Origin: Amycolatopsis granulosa
GTDB lineage: Bacteria > Actinomycetota > Actinomycetes > Mycobacteriales > Pseudonocardiaceae
Reading direction: 5' to 3'
Assembly (NCBI RefSeq): GCF_011758745.1
Contig: NZ_JAANOV010000001.1
Coordinates: forward strand, 2,046,001-2,110,000
Length of the DNA: 64,000 bases
Shown: positions 53,499 through 62,986 of the stretch, in pieces
Position numbering within the stretch: position 1 is the first letter of the stretch
Layout of the letters: every line of letters begins with the position of its first letter
The notes under the pieces: model-generated
The model's input: only the letters and a program-made list of their open reading frames with translations
Told to the model about the DNA's origin: nothing
Databases searched by the model: none
Program-made: the position numbers and the translations under genes

Positions 53499-53520
53499 TG
53501 CTGTTGTCTCCTAGGAAAGC

Positions 53521-55578
53521 TCAGACGTCGATCGCTTCGCGGTCCACCCGGGCGGCGGATTCGACGAGCCAGTTGCGCCGGGGTTCGACCTTCTCCCCCA
53601 TCAGCAGCTCCAGCGCGGCTTCGGCCGCCTCGGCGTCGTCCAGGGTGATGCGGCGGACCGACCGGGTGGCCGGGTTCATCGTGGTCTCCCACAGCTCGTC
53701 GGCGTCCATCTCGCCCAGGCCCTTGAACCGCGGGACCGGCTTGACGATCTGCTTGCCGGCGGCCTCCAGCTCGGCGACCTTCTGCTCCATCTCGCGCTGG
53801 GTGAAGGTGAAGATCGTCTCCGGGTTGCGGCCCTTCGTCACGATCTTGTGCAGCGGCGGCATCGCGGCGAACAGCCGGCCGTCCTCGATCACCGGCCGCA
53901 TGTACTTGGCGAACAGCGTGATCAGCAGCGTCCGGATGTGCGACCCGTCCACGTCCGCGTCGGCCATCAGGATGACGCGGCCGTACCGCATCGCGGACAG
54001 GTCGAACGTGCGCCCGGTCCCCGCGCCGAGCACCTGCACGATCGAGGCGATCTCGGCGTTCTTCAGCGTGTCGCCCAGCGAGGCCTTCTGCACGTTGAGG
54101 ATCTTGCCGCGCAGCGGCAGCAGCGCCTGGTACTCCGACACCCGCGCCATGCGGGCCGAGCCGAGCGCGCTGTCACCCTCGACGAGGAACAGCTCGCTGC
54201 GCGAGATGCCGGTGGTGCGGCAGTCGACGAGCTTCGGTGGCATCGCCGCGCCCTCCAGCGCGGTCTTGCGGCGCGCGGCGTCCTTCTGCTGCTTCTGCGT
54301 CAGCCGCACGCGCGCGGCGTCGACGACCTTCTGCAGCACGACCTTGGCCTCGGCCTTGGTCCGGCGGTGCTCCGTCCACTCCTTGAGCTGCCGCTCGACG
54401 ACGCCCTGCACCACGCGGGTGATGCCGGTGGTGGACAGCTCGTCCTTGGTCTGCGAGGTGAACTGCGGCTCCGGGATGCGCACGTGGATGACCGCCGTCA
54501 TGCCCTCCAGCACGTCGTCGAGCGTGGGCAGGTCCTCCTTGGCCTTGAGCAGGCCGCGGGTGCGGGAAATCGCTTCCTGCACCGCCTTGGTGACCCCCCG
54601 GTCGAAGCCGCGGCGGTGCGTGCCGCCGTGCACGTTGCGGATCGTGTTGGTGAAGGACTCGACGGTGCGCTCGTAGCCGGTGCCCCAGCGCAGCGCGATC
54701 TCCACCTCGGCCTGACGCTCCACATTGGACCGCATGACCCCGTTGGCGTCGGCCGCGTTCTCCTTGTACGTGCCCTCCCCGCGGATGATCAGCGTGCCGG
54801 ACACCGGCTTCTCGTCCGACGGCGCGAGGTACTCCACCATGTCGGACAGGCCGTGCGGGAAGTGGAACGTCTCCTCGCTGATCGACCCCTCGGTGGCGGT
54901 GCGCAGCACGTACTCCACGCCGGGCACGAGGAACGCGGTGTTGCGCAGCTTGGTGCGCACCTGCTCGACGTCGAGCTCCGCGCCCTTTTCGAAGTAGCGC
55001 GCGTCGTGCCAGTAGCGGATCGAGGTGCCGGTGCGCTCGCCGCGCTTCATCTTCCCGGCGACGCGCAGACCCGGCTGCGGCGTGAACTTCGCCCTCGGGC
55101 CGGGGCCGTCGAACACGCCGGGCGTGCCGTGCGCGAACGACATCTCGTGCACCTTGCCGCCCTGCTTGACCGTGACGTCGAACCGGTGGGACAACGCGTT
55201 CACCGCCGAGGCGCCCACACCGTGCAGGCCACCGGAGGTCTTGTAACCGGACCCACCGAACTTGCCACCCGCGTGCAGCCGGGTCAGCACCAGCTCGACA
55301 CCGGACAGACCGGACTTGGCGTGCACGCCGGTCGGGATGCCGCGCCCGTCGTCGTCGACCTGGACGCTGCCGTCCGCGTGCAGGGTCACCACGACCCGGG
55401 TCGCGTGACCACCCACACCCTCGTCCGTCGAGTTGTCGACGATCTCGCTGAACAGGTGGTTGACGCCACGGCTGTCGGTCGACCCGATGTACATGCCGGG
55501 GCGCTTGCGGACCGCTTCCAGGCCTTCCAGGTGGGTAAGGTCGTCGGCCCCGTAGAGAGGCTCAGCAGAAGCAGTCAC
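53521..55578 (-). CDS. parE: Topoisomerase IV subunit B (ParE-like)
   Basis: ATPase subunit of 685 residues. GHKL motifs are SEIVDNSTDEG at residues 44-54, DDDGRGIPTG near 76 and GGLHGVGASAVNAL near 116. TOPRIM motifs are EGDSALGSARMARV near 466 (most relatives have GG where this has LG) and DADVDGSHIRTLL near 539. The C-terminus ends with GEKVEPRRNWLVESAA. Start GTG 55578, with GGGAGAG upstream. Operon with parC; together they relax and unlink DNA. Confidence 0.92.
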   Translation of the reverse strand: MTASAEPLYGADDLTHLEGLEAVRKRPGMYIGSTDSRGVNHLFSEIVDNSTDEGVGGHATRVVVTLHADGSVQVDDDGRGIPTGVHAKSGLSGVELVLTRLHAGGKFGGSGYKTSGGLHGVGASAVNALSHRFDVTVKQGGKVHEMSFAHGTPGVFDGPGPRAKFTPQPGLRVAGKMKRGERTGTSIRYWHDARYFEKGAELDVEQVRTKLRNTAFLVPGVEYVLRTATEGSISEETFHFPHGLSDMVEYLAPSDEKPVSGTLIIRGEGTYKENAADANGVMRSNVERQAEVEIALRWGTGYERTVESFTNTIRNVHGGTHRRGFDRGVTKAVQEAISRTRGLLKAKEDLPTLDDVLEGMTAVIHVRIPEPQFTSQTKDELSTTGITRVVQGVVERQLKEWTEHRRTKAEAKVVLQKVVDAARVRLTQKQQKDAARRKTALEGAAMPPKLVDCRTTGISRSELFLVEGDSALGSARMARVSEYQALLPLRGKILNVQKASLGDTLKNAEIASIVQVLGAGTGRTFDLSAMRYGRVILMADADVDGSHIRTLLITLFAKYMRPVIEDGRLFAAMPPLHKIVTKGRNPETIFTFTQREMEQKVAELEAAGKQIVKPVPRFKGLGEMDADELWETTMNPATRSVRRITLDDAEAAEAALELLMGEKVEPRRNWLVESAARVDREAIDV

Positions 55579-55806
55579 AGGTTCTTCTCTCCCAGTAGTG
55601 ATTGGGGTGATGTGGCGCCCGTGGCCCCACGAGAGTGCAGGGTAACCGAGGGCACCGACAACCCCGGTGATCGCGGCCCGCCGCCTCGCTGTGCGGCCCG
55701 GCCGGCCACCAGGGGCGGAGGGAGCACCTCCAGTGTAGGCGCCCCCGTCCCCGGCCGTCCGGCTCCGGTCTGAGCTGCGCGGACGTGACGGCTACAGTGC
55801 TCGTCG

Positions 55807-56742
55807 ATGAGACGCAAGCCGCCCCCGTCCCCGTTGCCGCCACGCGACGGGGTGAACGCGGCGCGCATCCGGACCCCGCCCGAGGGCCCGTGGGCCACGA
55901 TCCGCGACTACCTGGTGCGGAAGCTGACCCGGCTGCCGCCGGAGACGATCGACGCCATGCTCGCCCAGGGCGCCGTCGTCGGGCTGGACGGGCCGGTCGG
56001 CATCGACACCCCGTTCACGCCCGGCACGTTCCTGTGGTTCCACCGCGACCGGCGGGACGAGGTGCCGGTGCCGTTCGAGCTCACCGTCCTGCACGAGGAC
56101 GACGCGCTGCTGGTGGCCGACAAGCCGCACTTCCTGGCGACCACGCCGCGTGGCGGGCACGTGCGGGAGACCGCGCTGGTGCGGTTGCGGCACGCGCGTG
56201 ACCTGCCCGGCCTCTCCCCGGCGCACCGGCTCGACCGGCTCACCGCGGGCGTGCTGATGTTCGTCAAGACCGCGGAGCACCGCAGCACCTACCAGAACCT
56301 GTTCCGGGATCGGCTGGTGCACAAGGAATACGAGGCGATCGCACCGTACGCGCCGGAGCTGGCGCTGCCGCGGACGGTGACCAGTCGCATCGTGAAGAAG
56401 CGCGGGGTGCTGACGGCGCGTGAGCTTCCCGGGCCGGCGAACGCGTCGACGTACGTGGAGCTGCTGGAACACCGCGACGGGCTGGGGCGCTACCGGCTGG
56501 TGCCGGAAACCGGCCGCACGCACCAGCTGCGCGTGCACCTGAACTCGCTGGGCGTCCCGATCCTCGGCGATCCGCTGTACCCGGCGATCCGCGAGGTGCC
56601 GCCCGGTGACTTCTCCCGGCCGCTCCAGCTGCTGGCGAAGGTGCTCGCGTTCACCGATCCGCGGACGGGCCGCGAGCTGCGCTTCGAAAGCCGGCTCCGG
56701 CTGGGCGCGTGGGACTCCTACACGGACTGGGCCGGCGAGTAG
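55807..56742 (+). CDS. RluA-family RNA pseudouridine synthase
   Basis: Enzyme of 311 residues that converts specific uridines in rRNA or tRNA to pseudouridine. The catalytic aspartate is 143 in SPAHRLDRLTAG; the family ending PETGRTHQLRVHLNSLGVPILGDPLY is present in two parts near residues 238-260. The N-terminal region is S4-like but short. The exact target base cannot be read from the sequence. ATG 55807, divergent from parE with a 228-nt gap that contains nothing further recognised. Confidence 0.92.
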   Translation: MRRKPPPSPLPPRDGVNAARIRTPPEGPWATIRDYLVRKLTRLPPETIDAMLAQGAVVGLDGPVGIDTPFTPGTFLWFHRDRRDEVPVPFELTVLHEDDALLVADKPHFLATTPRGGHVRETALVRLRHARDLPGLSPAHRLDRLTAGVLMFVKTAEHRSTYQNLFRDRLVHKEYEAIAPYAPELALPRTVTSRIVKKRGVLTARELPGPANASTYVELLEHRDGLGRYRLVPETGRTHQLRVHLNSLGVPILGDPLYPAIREVPPGDFSRPLQLLAKVLAFTDPRTGRELRFESRLRLGAWDSYTDWAGE

Positions 56743-56759
56743 GACCGTCCACTCCGGAG

Positions 56760-57374
56760 TCACGACCCGCCGGCCGGCGGTGCCAGCGCGATCTGCCGGT
56801 CCAGCGTCGTGCGGAAGACGTCCCGCGCGGTCTCCGCCGGGCCGGTCGTTTCGACGACCACCACCCGGTCGTAGAGCACGTACGCGGTGCCGAACCGGGC
56901 CGGTGCGGTACCCATCGGGGTCCGGTGGACGGTCACGCCCCGCATCGACAGCTCCCGGTCGGTGGTCAGGCCCTGGTCCGCCATCCCCTGGCCGTAGGCG
57001 GCGACGACGACCGCCGGATCGGTGGTGACCAGGGCGAACAGCGTGGTCGTCGCATCCGCCCGCAGACCGGTGCGGCGCACCGCGTCGCGCAGTCCGGCCG
57101 TGGTGAGCACGTCGACCACCGACTGCGGCAGGGACACGGTGCTGCGCAACGCGGCGAGCTGGAACGGCCCGCCCGGGCCGGGTGCGCCGGGCGGTTCGAC
57201 GAGCGCTGCCGCGCTGTCCGCGGGCGGCGGCTTGGCGTCCGGCGGGTCGGGCAGGCCGGCGTTGCTCGTGCGGAGGTAACCGGCCGCGGACACGGCGAGT
57301 CCCAGTGCCAGAACCACGACGATCGCGATCCCGAGGTTGAGCTCCCGGCGCTGCCGGCGGGCGAAAGTGGACAC
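56760..57374 (-). CDS. Single-pass membrane protein, unknown function
   Basis: A 204-residue protein: basic N-terminus (RRQRRELNLG), one membrane helix (about residues 14-34), a Pro-rich linker (PDPPDAKPPPADS) and an outside domain with no recognised fold. It is probably anchored in the membrane with the domain outside. Start GTG 57374, divergent from the glycosyltransferase fusion with 79 nt between starts. It ends just past the RluA gene, converging on it. Confidence 0.7.
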   Translation of the reverse strand: MSTFARRQRRELNLGIAIVVVLALGLAVSAAGYLRTSNAGLPDPPDAKPPPADSAAALVEPPGAPGPGGPFQLAALRSTVSLPQSVVDVLTTAGLRDAVRRTGLRADATTTLFALVTTDPAVVVAAYGQGMADQGLTTDRELSMRGVTVHRTPMGTAPARFGTAYVLYDRVVVVETTGPAETARDVFRTTLDRQIALAPPAGGS

Positions 57375-57453
57375 CGTCGGTTATTCCCTCCCCGCCGGAG
57401 ATTACCGGGCATCGGTCACCGGACCGCCCGCGGTACCGGTAGCCTTCCGGCCC

Positions 57454-60132
57454 ATGGGTTCCCCGGGGAGCGTGTCCGGCGAGGTCCGGGTGATCTACGA
57501 GCAGTACCACCGCTACGCCCTCGCCGCCCGCTACGCGTTCGGGCGCCGCGTGCTCGACCTCACCGGCGGTGCCGGGCAGGGCAGCGTGTTGCTGGCGGCC
57601 AGCGCCGCCGAGCTGGTGCGGCCAGGCGACCCGGGCACCGGGGAGTTCGGTACCGGGCAGTTCGGCGTGATCACCTGTTTCGACCTGCCCGAGCGGGCCG
57701 CGGAGCCGGACGAGCTGATGAGCGTGGTGCGCGAGCGGCTCGCGCCCGGCGGCCTCTTCTTCGCCGCCACCCCCGACGCACTGGCCGGCGCGCGCTCCGG
57801 CGGGTTCACCGAGCCCGCGTTCCGCGCGCTGCTCGCCGGCTCGTTCCGGCACGTGACGGTCCTGCGGCAGAACATCGCGGTCGGCTCGGTGCTGACCGGC
57901 GATCGCGAGCACGGACCGGTGCTGTCGCAGCAGCTGCGCCGCGCGGGCACCTGGTCGGCCGGTCCGGGCGTGCCGCACACCCACCTGGTCGGGATCGCCT
58001 CCGACGAGCCGGTGGAGCCGCCGGCGGCGGCCACGCTGCTCGACCCGGACGAAACGCTGCTCACGGCCGTCGCCGACGGCGCCGCGGAGCCGCTGCGCAC
58101 CGAGATCGAGCGGCTGGCCTCCGGCCACGACGACGTGCGGCCGGTGCGGCGGCTGATCGGGCGGTACCGGCCGCACCGCCGCGCCACCGAAGACCCGGTC
58201 GCGGTGAGCACGAGCGACGAACCGCTGGTCACCATCGTGATCCCGGTGCACGGTCGGTGGAGCTACACGCGCCGCTGCCTCCGGTCGATCGAGGACAGCG
58301 GTGCGCGGGTGCCGTTCGAGGTGGTGGTGGTCGACGACGCCTCGCCCGACGACTCGGCCGCGCAGCTCGCGGCGTGCCCGGGCGTGCGGCTGGTGCGCAC
58401 CCCGGAGAACACCGGGTTCGGCGGGGCCGTCAACCTCGGCGCCGCGCACGCCCGCGGCGAGCTGCTGGTGCTGCTCAACAACGACACCGAGGTCCGGCCC
58501 GGCTGGCTGGACGCGCTCACCGGCGTCGTCCGCGGCGACGAGTCGGTCGGCCTCGCCGGGGCGAAGCTGGTGTACCCGGACGGCCGGCTGCAGGAGTGCG
58601 GCGGCATCGTCTTCGCCGACGGCAGCGCGGCGAACTACGGGCACGGCGACGACCCGGACGACCCGCGCTACCAGGGCGTGCGTGACGTCGACTACTGCTC
58701 CGGCGCGGCCATCCTGGTGCGGCGCGACCTGTGGGAGCGGCTCGGCGGGTTCGACGAGCGCTACTCCCCCGCCTACTACGAGGACACCGACCTCGCGTTC
58801 GCGGTCCGTGACGCGGGCTACCGCGTCGTGGTGGTTCCGGACGCGGTCGTCGTCCACCACGAGGGTGTTTCGCACGGAACCGACATCACCCAGGGCATCA
58901 AGCGGTTCCAGGAGGTCAACCGCGCGGTGTTCGCGGAGAAGTGGGCGGCCGCCCTCGCCGAACAGACCGACCCGGGCACCACGCTGTGGGTGGCGCGGCA
59001 GCGGACGCCGGGCCGTGCGCCGCGGGAGGCCGAGTTCGTCCTCGTCGCCGATGTCGTGGTGCCGGCGCCGGACCGCGACTCGGGCTCGGTGCGGATGCGC
59101 GCCCTGCTGGACGAACTGGTCGCGCTCGGGCACCGGGTGGTGTTCTGCCCGATGCACGACGCGCCCCGGCAGCCCTACCTCGACCAGCTGCGGCGCGCGG
59201 GCGTCACCGTCCTGCCCGATCCGGCCACCCGGGAACAGTTCCTGCACGAGGCGGGCGGCCGGATCCGGCTGGCGCTGCTGTCCCGGCCCACCGTGGCGTG
59301 GCACCTGGCGGACCGGCTGCGGATCTGCGCACCCCGGGCGCGGATCGTGTTCGACACCGTCGACCTGCACTTCGTGCGGCTGGCGCGGGAGGCCGAGCTG
59401 GTGGAACGGCTCGGCGGCGCGCCGGAGACCTCCGCGATGCTGCACCACCGCGCCCGGCTGTACCGCGAGCTGGAGCTCGGGCTGGTGCGGGCCTGCGACC
59501 GCACGCTCGTGGTGTCGGAGGCGGAACGGGACCTGCTGGCCGAGCTGGCGCCCGGCGCGCCGGTCGATGTGCTGTCCAATGTGCACAGTCCAGGGCCACC
59601 GGCGAGCCCGGCGGGGCGGCCGGGTGTGCTGTTCGTCGGCAGCTTCGAGCACGCGCCCAACCGGGACGGGGCCCACTGGCTGGCCGGGGAGATCTGGCCG
59701 CTGGTGCGCCGCGAACGGCCGGACGCGGTCCTGGACCTCGTCGGGCACGATCCGACGGACCAGCTGCGCGCGCTCGACGGGCACGGCGTCCGGTTCCGCG
59801 GATGGGTGCCCGATCTCGCCGCGCTGTACGGGACCGCGCGGTTGTCGGTGGCGCCGCTGCGGTTCGGCGCCGGTGTGAAGGGCAAGGTCGGCGAGAGCCT
59901 CGCCGCCGGGGTGCCGGTGGTCGGCACGACGCTGGCGTTCGAGGGCATGCGGTTGCGGCACGGGGCCGAGGTGCTGGTGGGCGACAAGGCCGAGGAGATC
60001 GCCGCGGGAATCCTGTCGCTGCTCACCGATGACGGGTTGTGGCTGCGGTTGTCCCGCGCCGGGCAGGACGCGGTGGCCGCGCAGTTCGGCCCCGAAGCCG
60101 CCCGTGCCACGCTGACCGGGCTGCTGGGCTGA
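57454..60132 (+). CDS. Methyltransferase-like / GT2 / GT4 triple fusion protein
   Basis: A large 892-residue protein in three parts. Residues about 1-175 resemble a SAM methyltransferase (VLDLTGGAGQGS, then a FAATPDALAG region). Residues about 255-485 are a GT2 (GT-A) glycosyltransferase: TIVIPVHGRWSYTRRCLRSIE, VVVDDASPDDS, the NNDTEV metal-binding motif and YYEDTDLAFAVRDAG. Residues about 520-890 are a GT-B enzyme of the GT4/GT1 kind with GVLFVGSFEHAPNRDGAHW and FGAGVKGKVGESLAAGVPVV. It likely adds two sugars to a surface glycan. No membrane helix is seen. ATG 57454; an acyltransferase gene follows after 3 nt. Confidence 0.85.
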   Translation: MGSPGSVSGEVRVIYEQYHRYALAARYAFGRRVLDLTGGAGQGSVLLAASAAELVRPGDPGTGEFGTGQFGVITCFDLPERAAEPDELMSVVRERLAPGGLFFAATPDALAGARSGGFTEPAFRALLAGSFRHVTVLRQNIAVGSVLTGDREHGPVLSQQLRRAGTWSAGPGVPHTHLVGIASDEPVEPPAAATLLDPDETLLTAVADGAAEPLRTEIERLASGHDDVRPVRRLIGRYRPHRRATEDPVAVSTSDEPLVTIVIPVHGRWSYTRRCLRSIEDSGARVPFEVVVVDDASPDDSAAQLAACPGVRLVRTPENTGFGGAVNLGAAHARGELLVLLNNDTEVRPGWLDALTGVVRGDESVGLAGAKLVYPDGRLQECGGIVFADGSAANYGHGDDPDDPRYQGVRDVDYCSGAAILVRRDLWERLGGFDERYSPAYYEDTDLAFAVRDAGYRVVVVPDAVVVHHEGVSHGTDITQGIKRFQEVNRAVFAEKWAAALAEQTDPGTTLWVARQRTPGRAPREAEFVLVADVVVPAPDRDSGSVRMRALLDELVALGHRVVFCPMHDAPRQPYLDQLRRAGVTVLPDPATREQFLHEAGGRIRLALLSRPTVAWHLADRLRICAPRARIVFDTVDLHFVRLAREAELVERLGGAPETSAMLHHRARLYRELELGLVRACDRTLVVSEAERDLLAELAPGAPVDVLSNVHSPGPPASPAGRPGVLFVGSFEHAPNRDGAHWLAGEIWPLVRRERPDAVLDLVGHDPTDQLRALDGHGVRFRGWVPDLAALYGTARLSVAPLRFGAGVKGKVGESLAAGVPVVGTTLAFEGMRLRHGAEVLVGDKAEEIAAGILSLLTDDGLWLRLSRAGQDAVAAQFGPEAARATLTGLLG

Positions 60133-60135
60133 GCC

Positions 60136-61293
60136 GTGGTCGCGGTCGGCAACGCGGCGGAGCGCACCCAGGAGATCCGGCCCGCCCGCTACGCCGGGGC
60201 GGAGACCGGGTTCGCCTGGCTGCGGCTCATCGGGGCGAGCATGGTGGTGATCGAGCACTCGTTCCCGCTGGTGAACCCGGAGCGGCTGTGGATGCTGCCG
60301 CAGAGCTGGCAGATCTCGCCCGGCTACTTCGCGCTCATGGGCTTCTTCGCGATGAGCGGGTTCCAGATCACCGACAGCTGGACGCGGGACGCGTCGTGGT
60401 GGCGCTACACCGTCAAGCGGGTGCTGCGCATCTGGCCGCCGCTGCTGGTGGTCGTCATGGTCACCGCGTTCGTGATCGGCCCGCTGGTCACGGTGGTGGA
60501 TCAGGCGGAGTACTGGCGGGACCCGGCGACCTGGGGCTACGTGGTGCACAACGCGGCGATGTACCCGTTGCAGCACCTGCTGCCCGGCGTGTTCGCGAAC
60601 AACCCCTACCCCTGGTCGGCGAACGGCTCACTGTGGACACTGCCGATGGAGACCACCGGGTACGCCCTGGTCCTCGTCGCGGGACTGACCGGACTGCTCG
60701 GGCGCGCCCGCGCGGGCCTGTTCGCGGTGCTCGCCGGCATCGTGGTGCTCGACGGTTTCCTCGGCGCCACCTACGCGTTCCAGGGCCGCGGTGGCTCGTT
60801 CCTGTCGATGCCGGTCGGCGCGACGGTCGCGTTCGGGGTGGCGTTCGTGACCGGGATGGTGCTGCACCGCTTCGCCGGCACGATCCCGTTGTCCCGCGGC
60901 GCCGCGTACGCGGGCGTCGCCCTGTACCTGGTGGTCAACTTCGTGCCGGTGCTGCACCCGTGCGCGCGGACCGTCCTGCCGTTCGCCGCGGGATACGGCG
61001 CGGTCGTGTGGGCGCACCACTGGCCGCGGCGGCTGGCGCGGTACGACAAGTGGGTCTACGGCAGCTACGGGATGTACATCTGGGCGATGCCGGTTCAGCA
61101 ACTGATCGTGTTCGCCGGGGTCGGTGAGACCGGTGACCCCTACCTGCTGATGGCGCTCGCGTTGCCGCTCGCCTACGCGTGCGGGTTGCTGTCCTGGCTG
61201 GTGGTCGAGGTGCCGACGCAGCGCTTGCGGGTCTTCCTCCGACCGCGGCCGGCAGCTTCCCGCCCGGCGGTGAGCCGGGCCGGCCGCCCATAG
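60136..61293 (+). CDS. Membrane acyltransferase (acyltransferase 3 family)
   Basis: Polytopic protein of 385 residues with about ten helices. The conserved early His lies in GASMVVIEHSFPLVN and the Arg in VKRVLRIWPPLLVVV, the marks of acyltransferase-3 enzymes such as OafA/NodX that O-acetylate surface sugars. GTG 60136 is 3 nt after the glycosyltransferase stop, so both act on one surface glycan. The stop codon lies inside a strong hairpin. Confidence 0.88.
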   Translation: MVAVGNAAERTQEIRPARYAGAETGFAWLRLIGASMVVIEHSFPLVNPERLWMLPQSWQISPGYFALMGFFAMSGFQITDSWTRDASWWRYTVKRVLRIWPPLLVVVMVTAFVIGPLVTVVDQAEYWRDPATWGYVVHNAAMYPLQHLLPGVFANNPYPWSANGSLWTLPMETTGYALVLVAGLTGLLGRARAGLFAVLAGIVVLDGFLGATYAFQGRGGSFLSMPVGATVAFGVAFVTGMVLHRFAGTIPLSRGAAYAGVALYLVVNFVPVLHPCARTVLPFAAGYGAVVWAHHWPRRLARYDKWVYGSYGMYIWAMPVQQLIVFAGVGETGDPYLLMALALPLAYACGLLSWLVVEVPTQRLRVFLRPRPAASRPAVSRAGRP

Positions 61294-61311
61294 CAGGGGC
61301 GGCCGGCCCGG
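61275..61311. terminator. Strong hairpin between the acyltransferase and hemerythrin genes
   Basis: Perfect 15-bp GC arms, 61275-61289 and 61297-61311, with a 7-nt loop. It overlaps the acyltransferase stop codon and ends 4 nt before the hemerythrin stop. No T run follows, but the stem is stable and serves two converging genes. Confidence 0.65.
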
Positions 61312-61314
61312 GTG

Positions 61315-61866
61315 TCACCGCTTCAGGATGCTCCGGATGGCGTCGCGTGCCCGGTCCATGAGCGCGGCGGGCGGGCCGAGCAGCATGTTCTTCGCAGCGC
61401 TTTCCGCACCGGGGTGCGGGCGGGTCGGGGCCACGGCCTCGGCGGCCCGCACGGTGTCGGCCATCGCCGCGAGCCGCGAGGCGTCGCAGTACCGGCGCAG
61501 CAGCGGGAATTCGGCCCGCTCCTCGTGTTCGGCGTGCGCCAGCACGTCGTCCCGGAGCTGGATGAGCAACGTGTCGAAGCCCTCCGCGTCCGGCCCCATG
61601 TCGTCCAACGTGGACAGCAGTTCCTTGGCGCGGTGCTCCTCGCCGAGCCGTGCCTCGACGATCTGCTCACCGCCCTCCTGGCGGCGCACCTCGGGGTGGA
61701 CCAGTTCTTCCTCGGCCGTTTCGTGCACCGACAGCAGGTGCACCAGCTCGCGGAACGCGTCCCGGCGTTCGTCGCCCTTGGCCCGTTCGACCTCGCCGAA
61801 CAGTCGGCGGATCTCCTGGTGCTGGTCCTCCAGCAACGCGATGACGTCCTTGTTGTCCGTCGGCAC
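61315..61866 (-). CDS. Hemerythrin HHE-domain protein
   Basis: Helical di-iron protein of 183 residues. Likely iron ligands lie in LLEDQHQEIRRLF, LLSVHETAEEELVHPEV, LGEEHRAKELL and LAHAEHEERAEFPLL, giving the repeated H...HxxxE pattern of the HHE family. Roles in the family include oxygen or NO sensing and stress; none is proven here. ATG 61866. It is followed downstream by the strong hairpin. Confidence 0.9.
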   Translation of the reverse strand: MPTDNKDVIALLEDQHQEIRRLFGEVERAKGDERRDAFRELVHLLSVHETAEEELVHPEVRRQEGGEQIVEARLGEEHRAKELLSTLDDMGPDAEGFDTLLIQLRDDVLAHAEHEERAEFPLLRRYCDASRLAAMADTVRAAEAVAPTRPHPGAESAAKNMLLGPPAALMDRARDAIRSILKR

Positions 61867-61921
61867 GATGTCCTCCTTCGCTTCGCCGGGGGGCTACCCG
61901 GATCGGCGGCGGTTCACTCGC

Positions 61922-62902
61922 TCAGTGCCGGACGCGGACCACGACCTTGCCCACCTGGGCGTTGGACTCGAGGTGCCGGTGGGCCTCGACGATGTCGGAC
62001 AGGTCGTCGAACACCCGGTCCACGGCGGGGCGCAGCGTGCCGAGGCGCAGTCCGGCGTTGATGAAGTGCTCCGACCGCCGGCGCCGTGCGGGATCGCGCT
62101 GGAGGTAGCTGACATTGCCGTAGCCGAAGACGGTGACCTGGCGGTTCCAGTTCATCGGCAGGGGCGGCCTTCCGGCCACCCAGCCGTACTCGATGAGCAG
62201 GCCGCCGACGGCGGTGGCTTCCACCAGGTCCACCACGCCCGGGCCGCCCACGGAGTCGAACGTCAGCCGGGCACCCTCGCCACCGGTGAGCGCGCGCACC
62301 TCCTCGACCAGGTCCTGCGAGTCCAGGGTGACGACGTGCGCGGCGCCGGCGGCGAGCAGCTGGTCGCGCTTGGCGCCGGTGCGGGTGACCGCGATCGGCA
62401 CCGCTCCGAAGTGGTTGGCGATCTGGATCGCGGCCAGGCCGACCCCGCTGGAGGCGGCGGTGAGCAGCACTGGGTCGCCGGGGCGCAGGCCGCCCCGTTC
62501 GACCAGCGCTCCGTACGCGGTCTGGTAGGTGAGCCAGACTGCGGCGCCGGTGACCTCGTCGACGGTGCGGCGGACCAGGCTGGACGCCGGTACGACGACG
62601 CGGTCGCCGTACACGCTGTAGTCCCGCATGGAGAACGAGGCGATCGTGCTGATCTCGGTGCCCTCGGGGAAGCCCTCGACGGCGGTTTCCACGACGCCGG
62701 CCGCCTCGTAGCCCAGACCCGAGCCGGGCAGCACCGGCTGCTCGAAATAGGTGCCGGCGCGGAACATCGCCTCGGCCCGGTTGAGGCCGATCGCGTCCAC
62801 GCGGATGCGCACCTCCCCCGGTCCCGGTTCGGGGACCGGCCGGTCCTCGACGCGCAGCACCTCGGGTCCGCCCAGCTGGTCGAACACCACCGCTCTCGCC
62901 AC
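61922..62902 (-). CDS. Zinc-free quinone oxidoreductase-type MDR protein
   Basis: MDR protein of 326 residues without zinc-binding cysteines. Nucleotide motif TAASSGVGLAAIQIA near residue 150. Related to QorA-type NADPH:quinone or enone reductases. Start GTG 62902 has GAGGAG upstream. It is divergent from a TetR gene, with a perfect 17-bp palindrome in the shared promoter, so it is the probable target of that repressor and may detoxify quinones or other electrophiles. Confidence 0.9.
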   Translation of the reverse strand: MARAVVFDQLGGPEVLRVEDRPVPEPGPGEVRIRVDAIGLNRAEAMFRAGTYFEQPVLPGSGLGYEAAGVVETAVEGFPEGTEISTIASFSMRDYSVYGDRVVVPASSLVRRTVDEVTGAAVWLTYQTAYGALVERGGLRPGDPVLLTAASSGVGLAAIQIANHFGAVPIAVTRTGAKRDQLLAAGAAHVVTLDSQDLVEEVRALTGGEGARLTFDSVGGPGVVDLVEATAVGGLLIEYGWVAGRPPLPMNWNRQVTVFGYGNVSYLQRDPARRRRSEHFINAGLRLGTLRPAVDRVFDDLSDIVEAHRHLESNAQVGKVVVRVRH

Positions 62903-62927
62903 GACTACTCCTCATCACCGTTCATTT

Positions 62928-62944
62928 ACTACACGGCGTGTAGT
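62928..62944. promoter_or_regulatory. TetR operator between quinone reductase and TetR genes
   Basis: ACTACACGGCGTGTAGT is a perfect palindrome with 7-bp arms. A partial second copy, ACTACACGGGGAATAGT, follows at 62946-62962. It covers the promoter region of both divergent genes. Confidence 0.8.
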
Positions 62945-62986
62945 GACTACACGGGGAATAGTAGACCAACGCCGTACAGTGTCAAG

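Noticed and set aside
51009-55578. The topoisomerase pair as DNA gyrase (gyrA/gyrB)
   Set aside because: The A subunit lacks a recognisable GyrA box, and the surroundings lack the dnaA-dnaN-recF genes that usually accompany gyrase.
55792-60576. A 1594-codon open frame on the minus strand opposite the RluA and glycosyltransferase genes
   Set aside because: It is the GC-rich shadow of well-identified plus-strand genes; its translation is low-complexity Arg/Pro/Gly/Val text with no domain.
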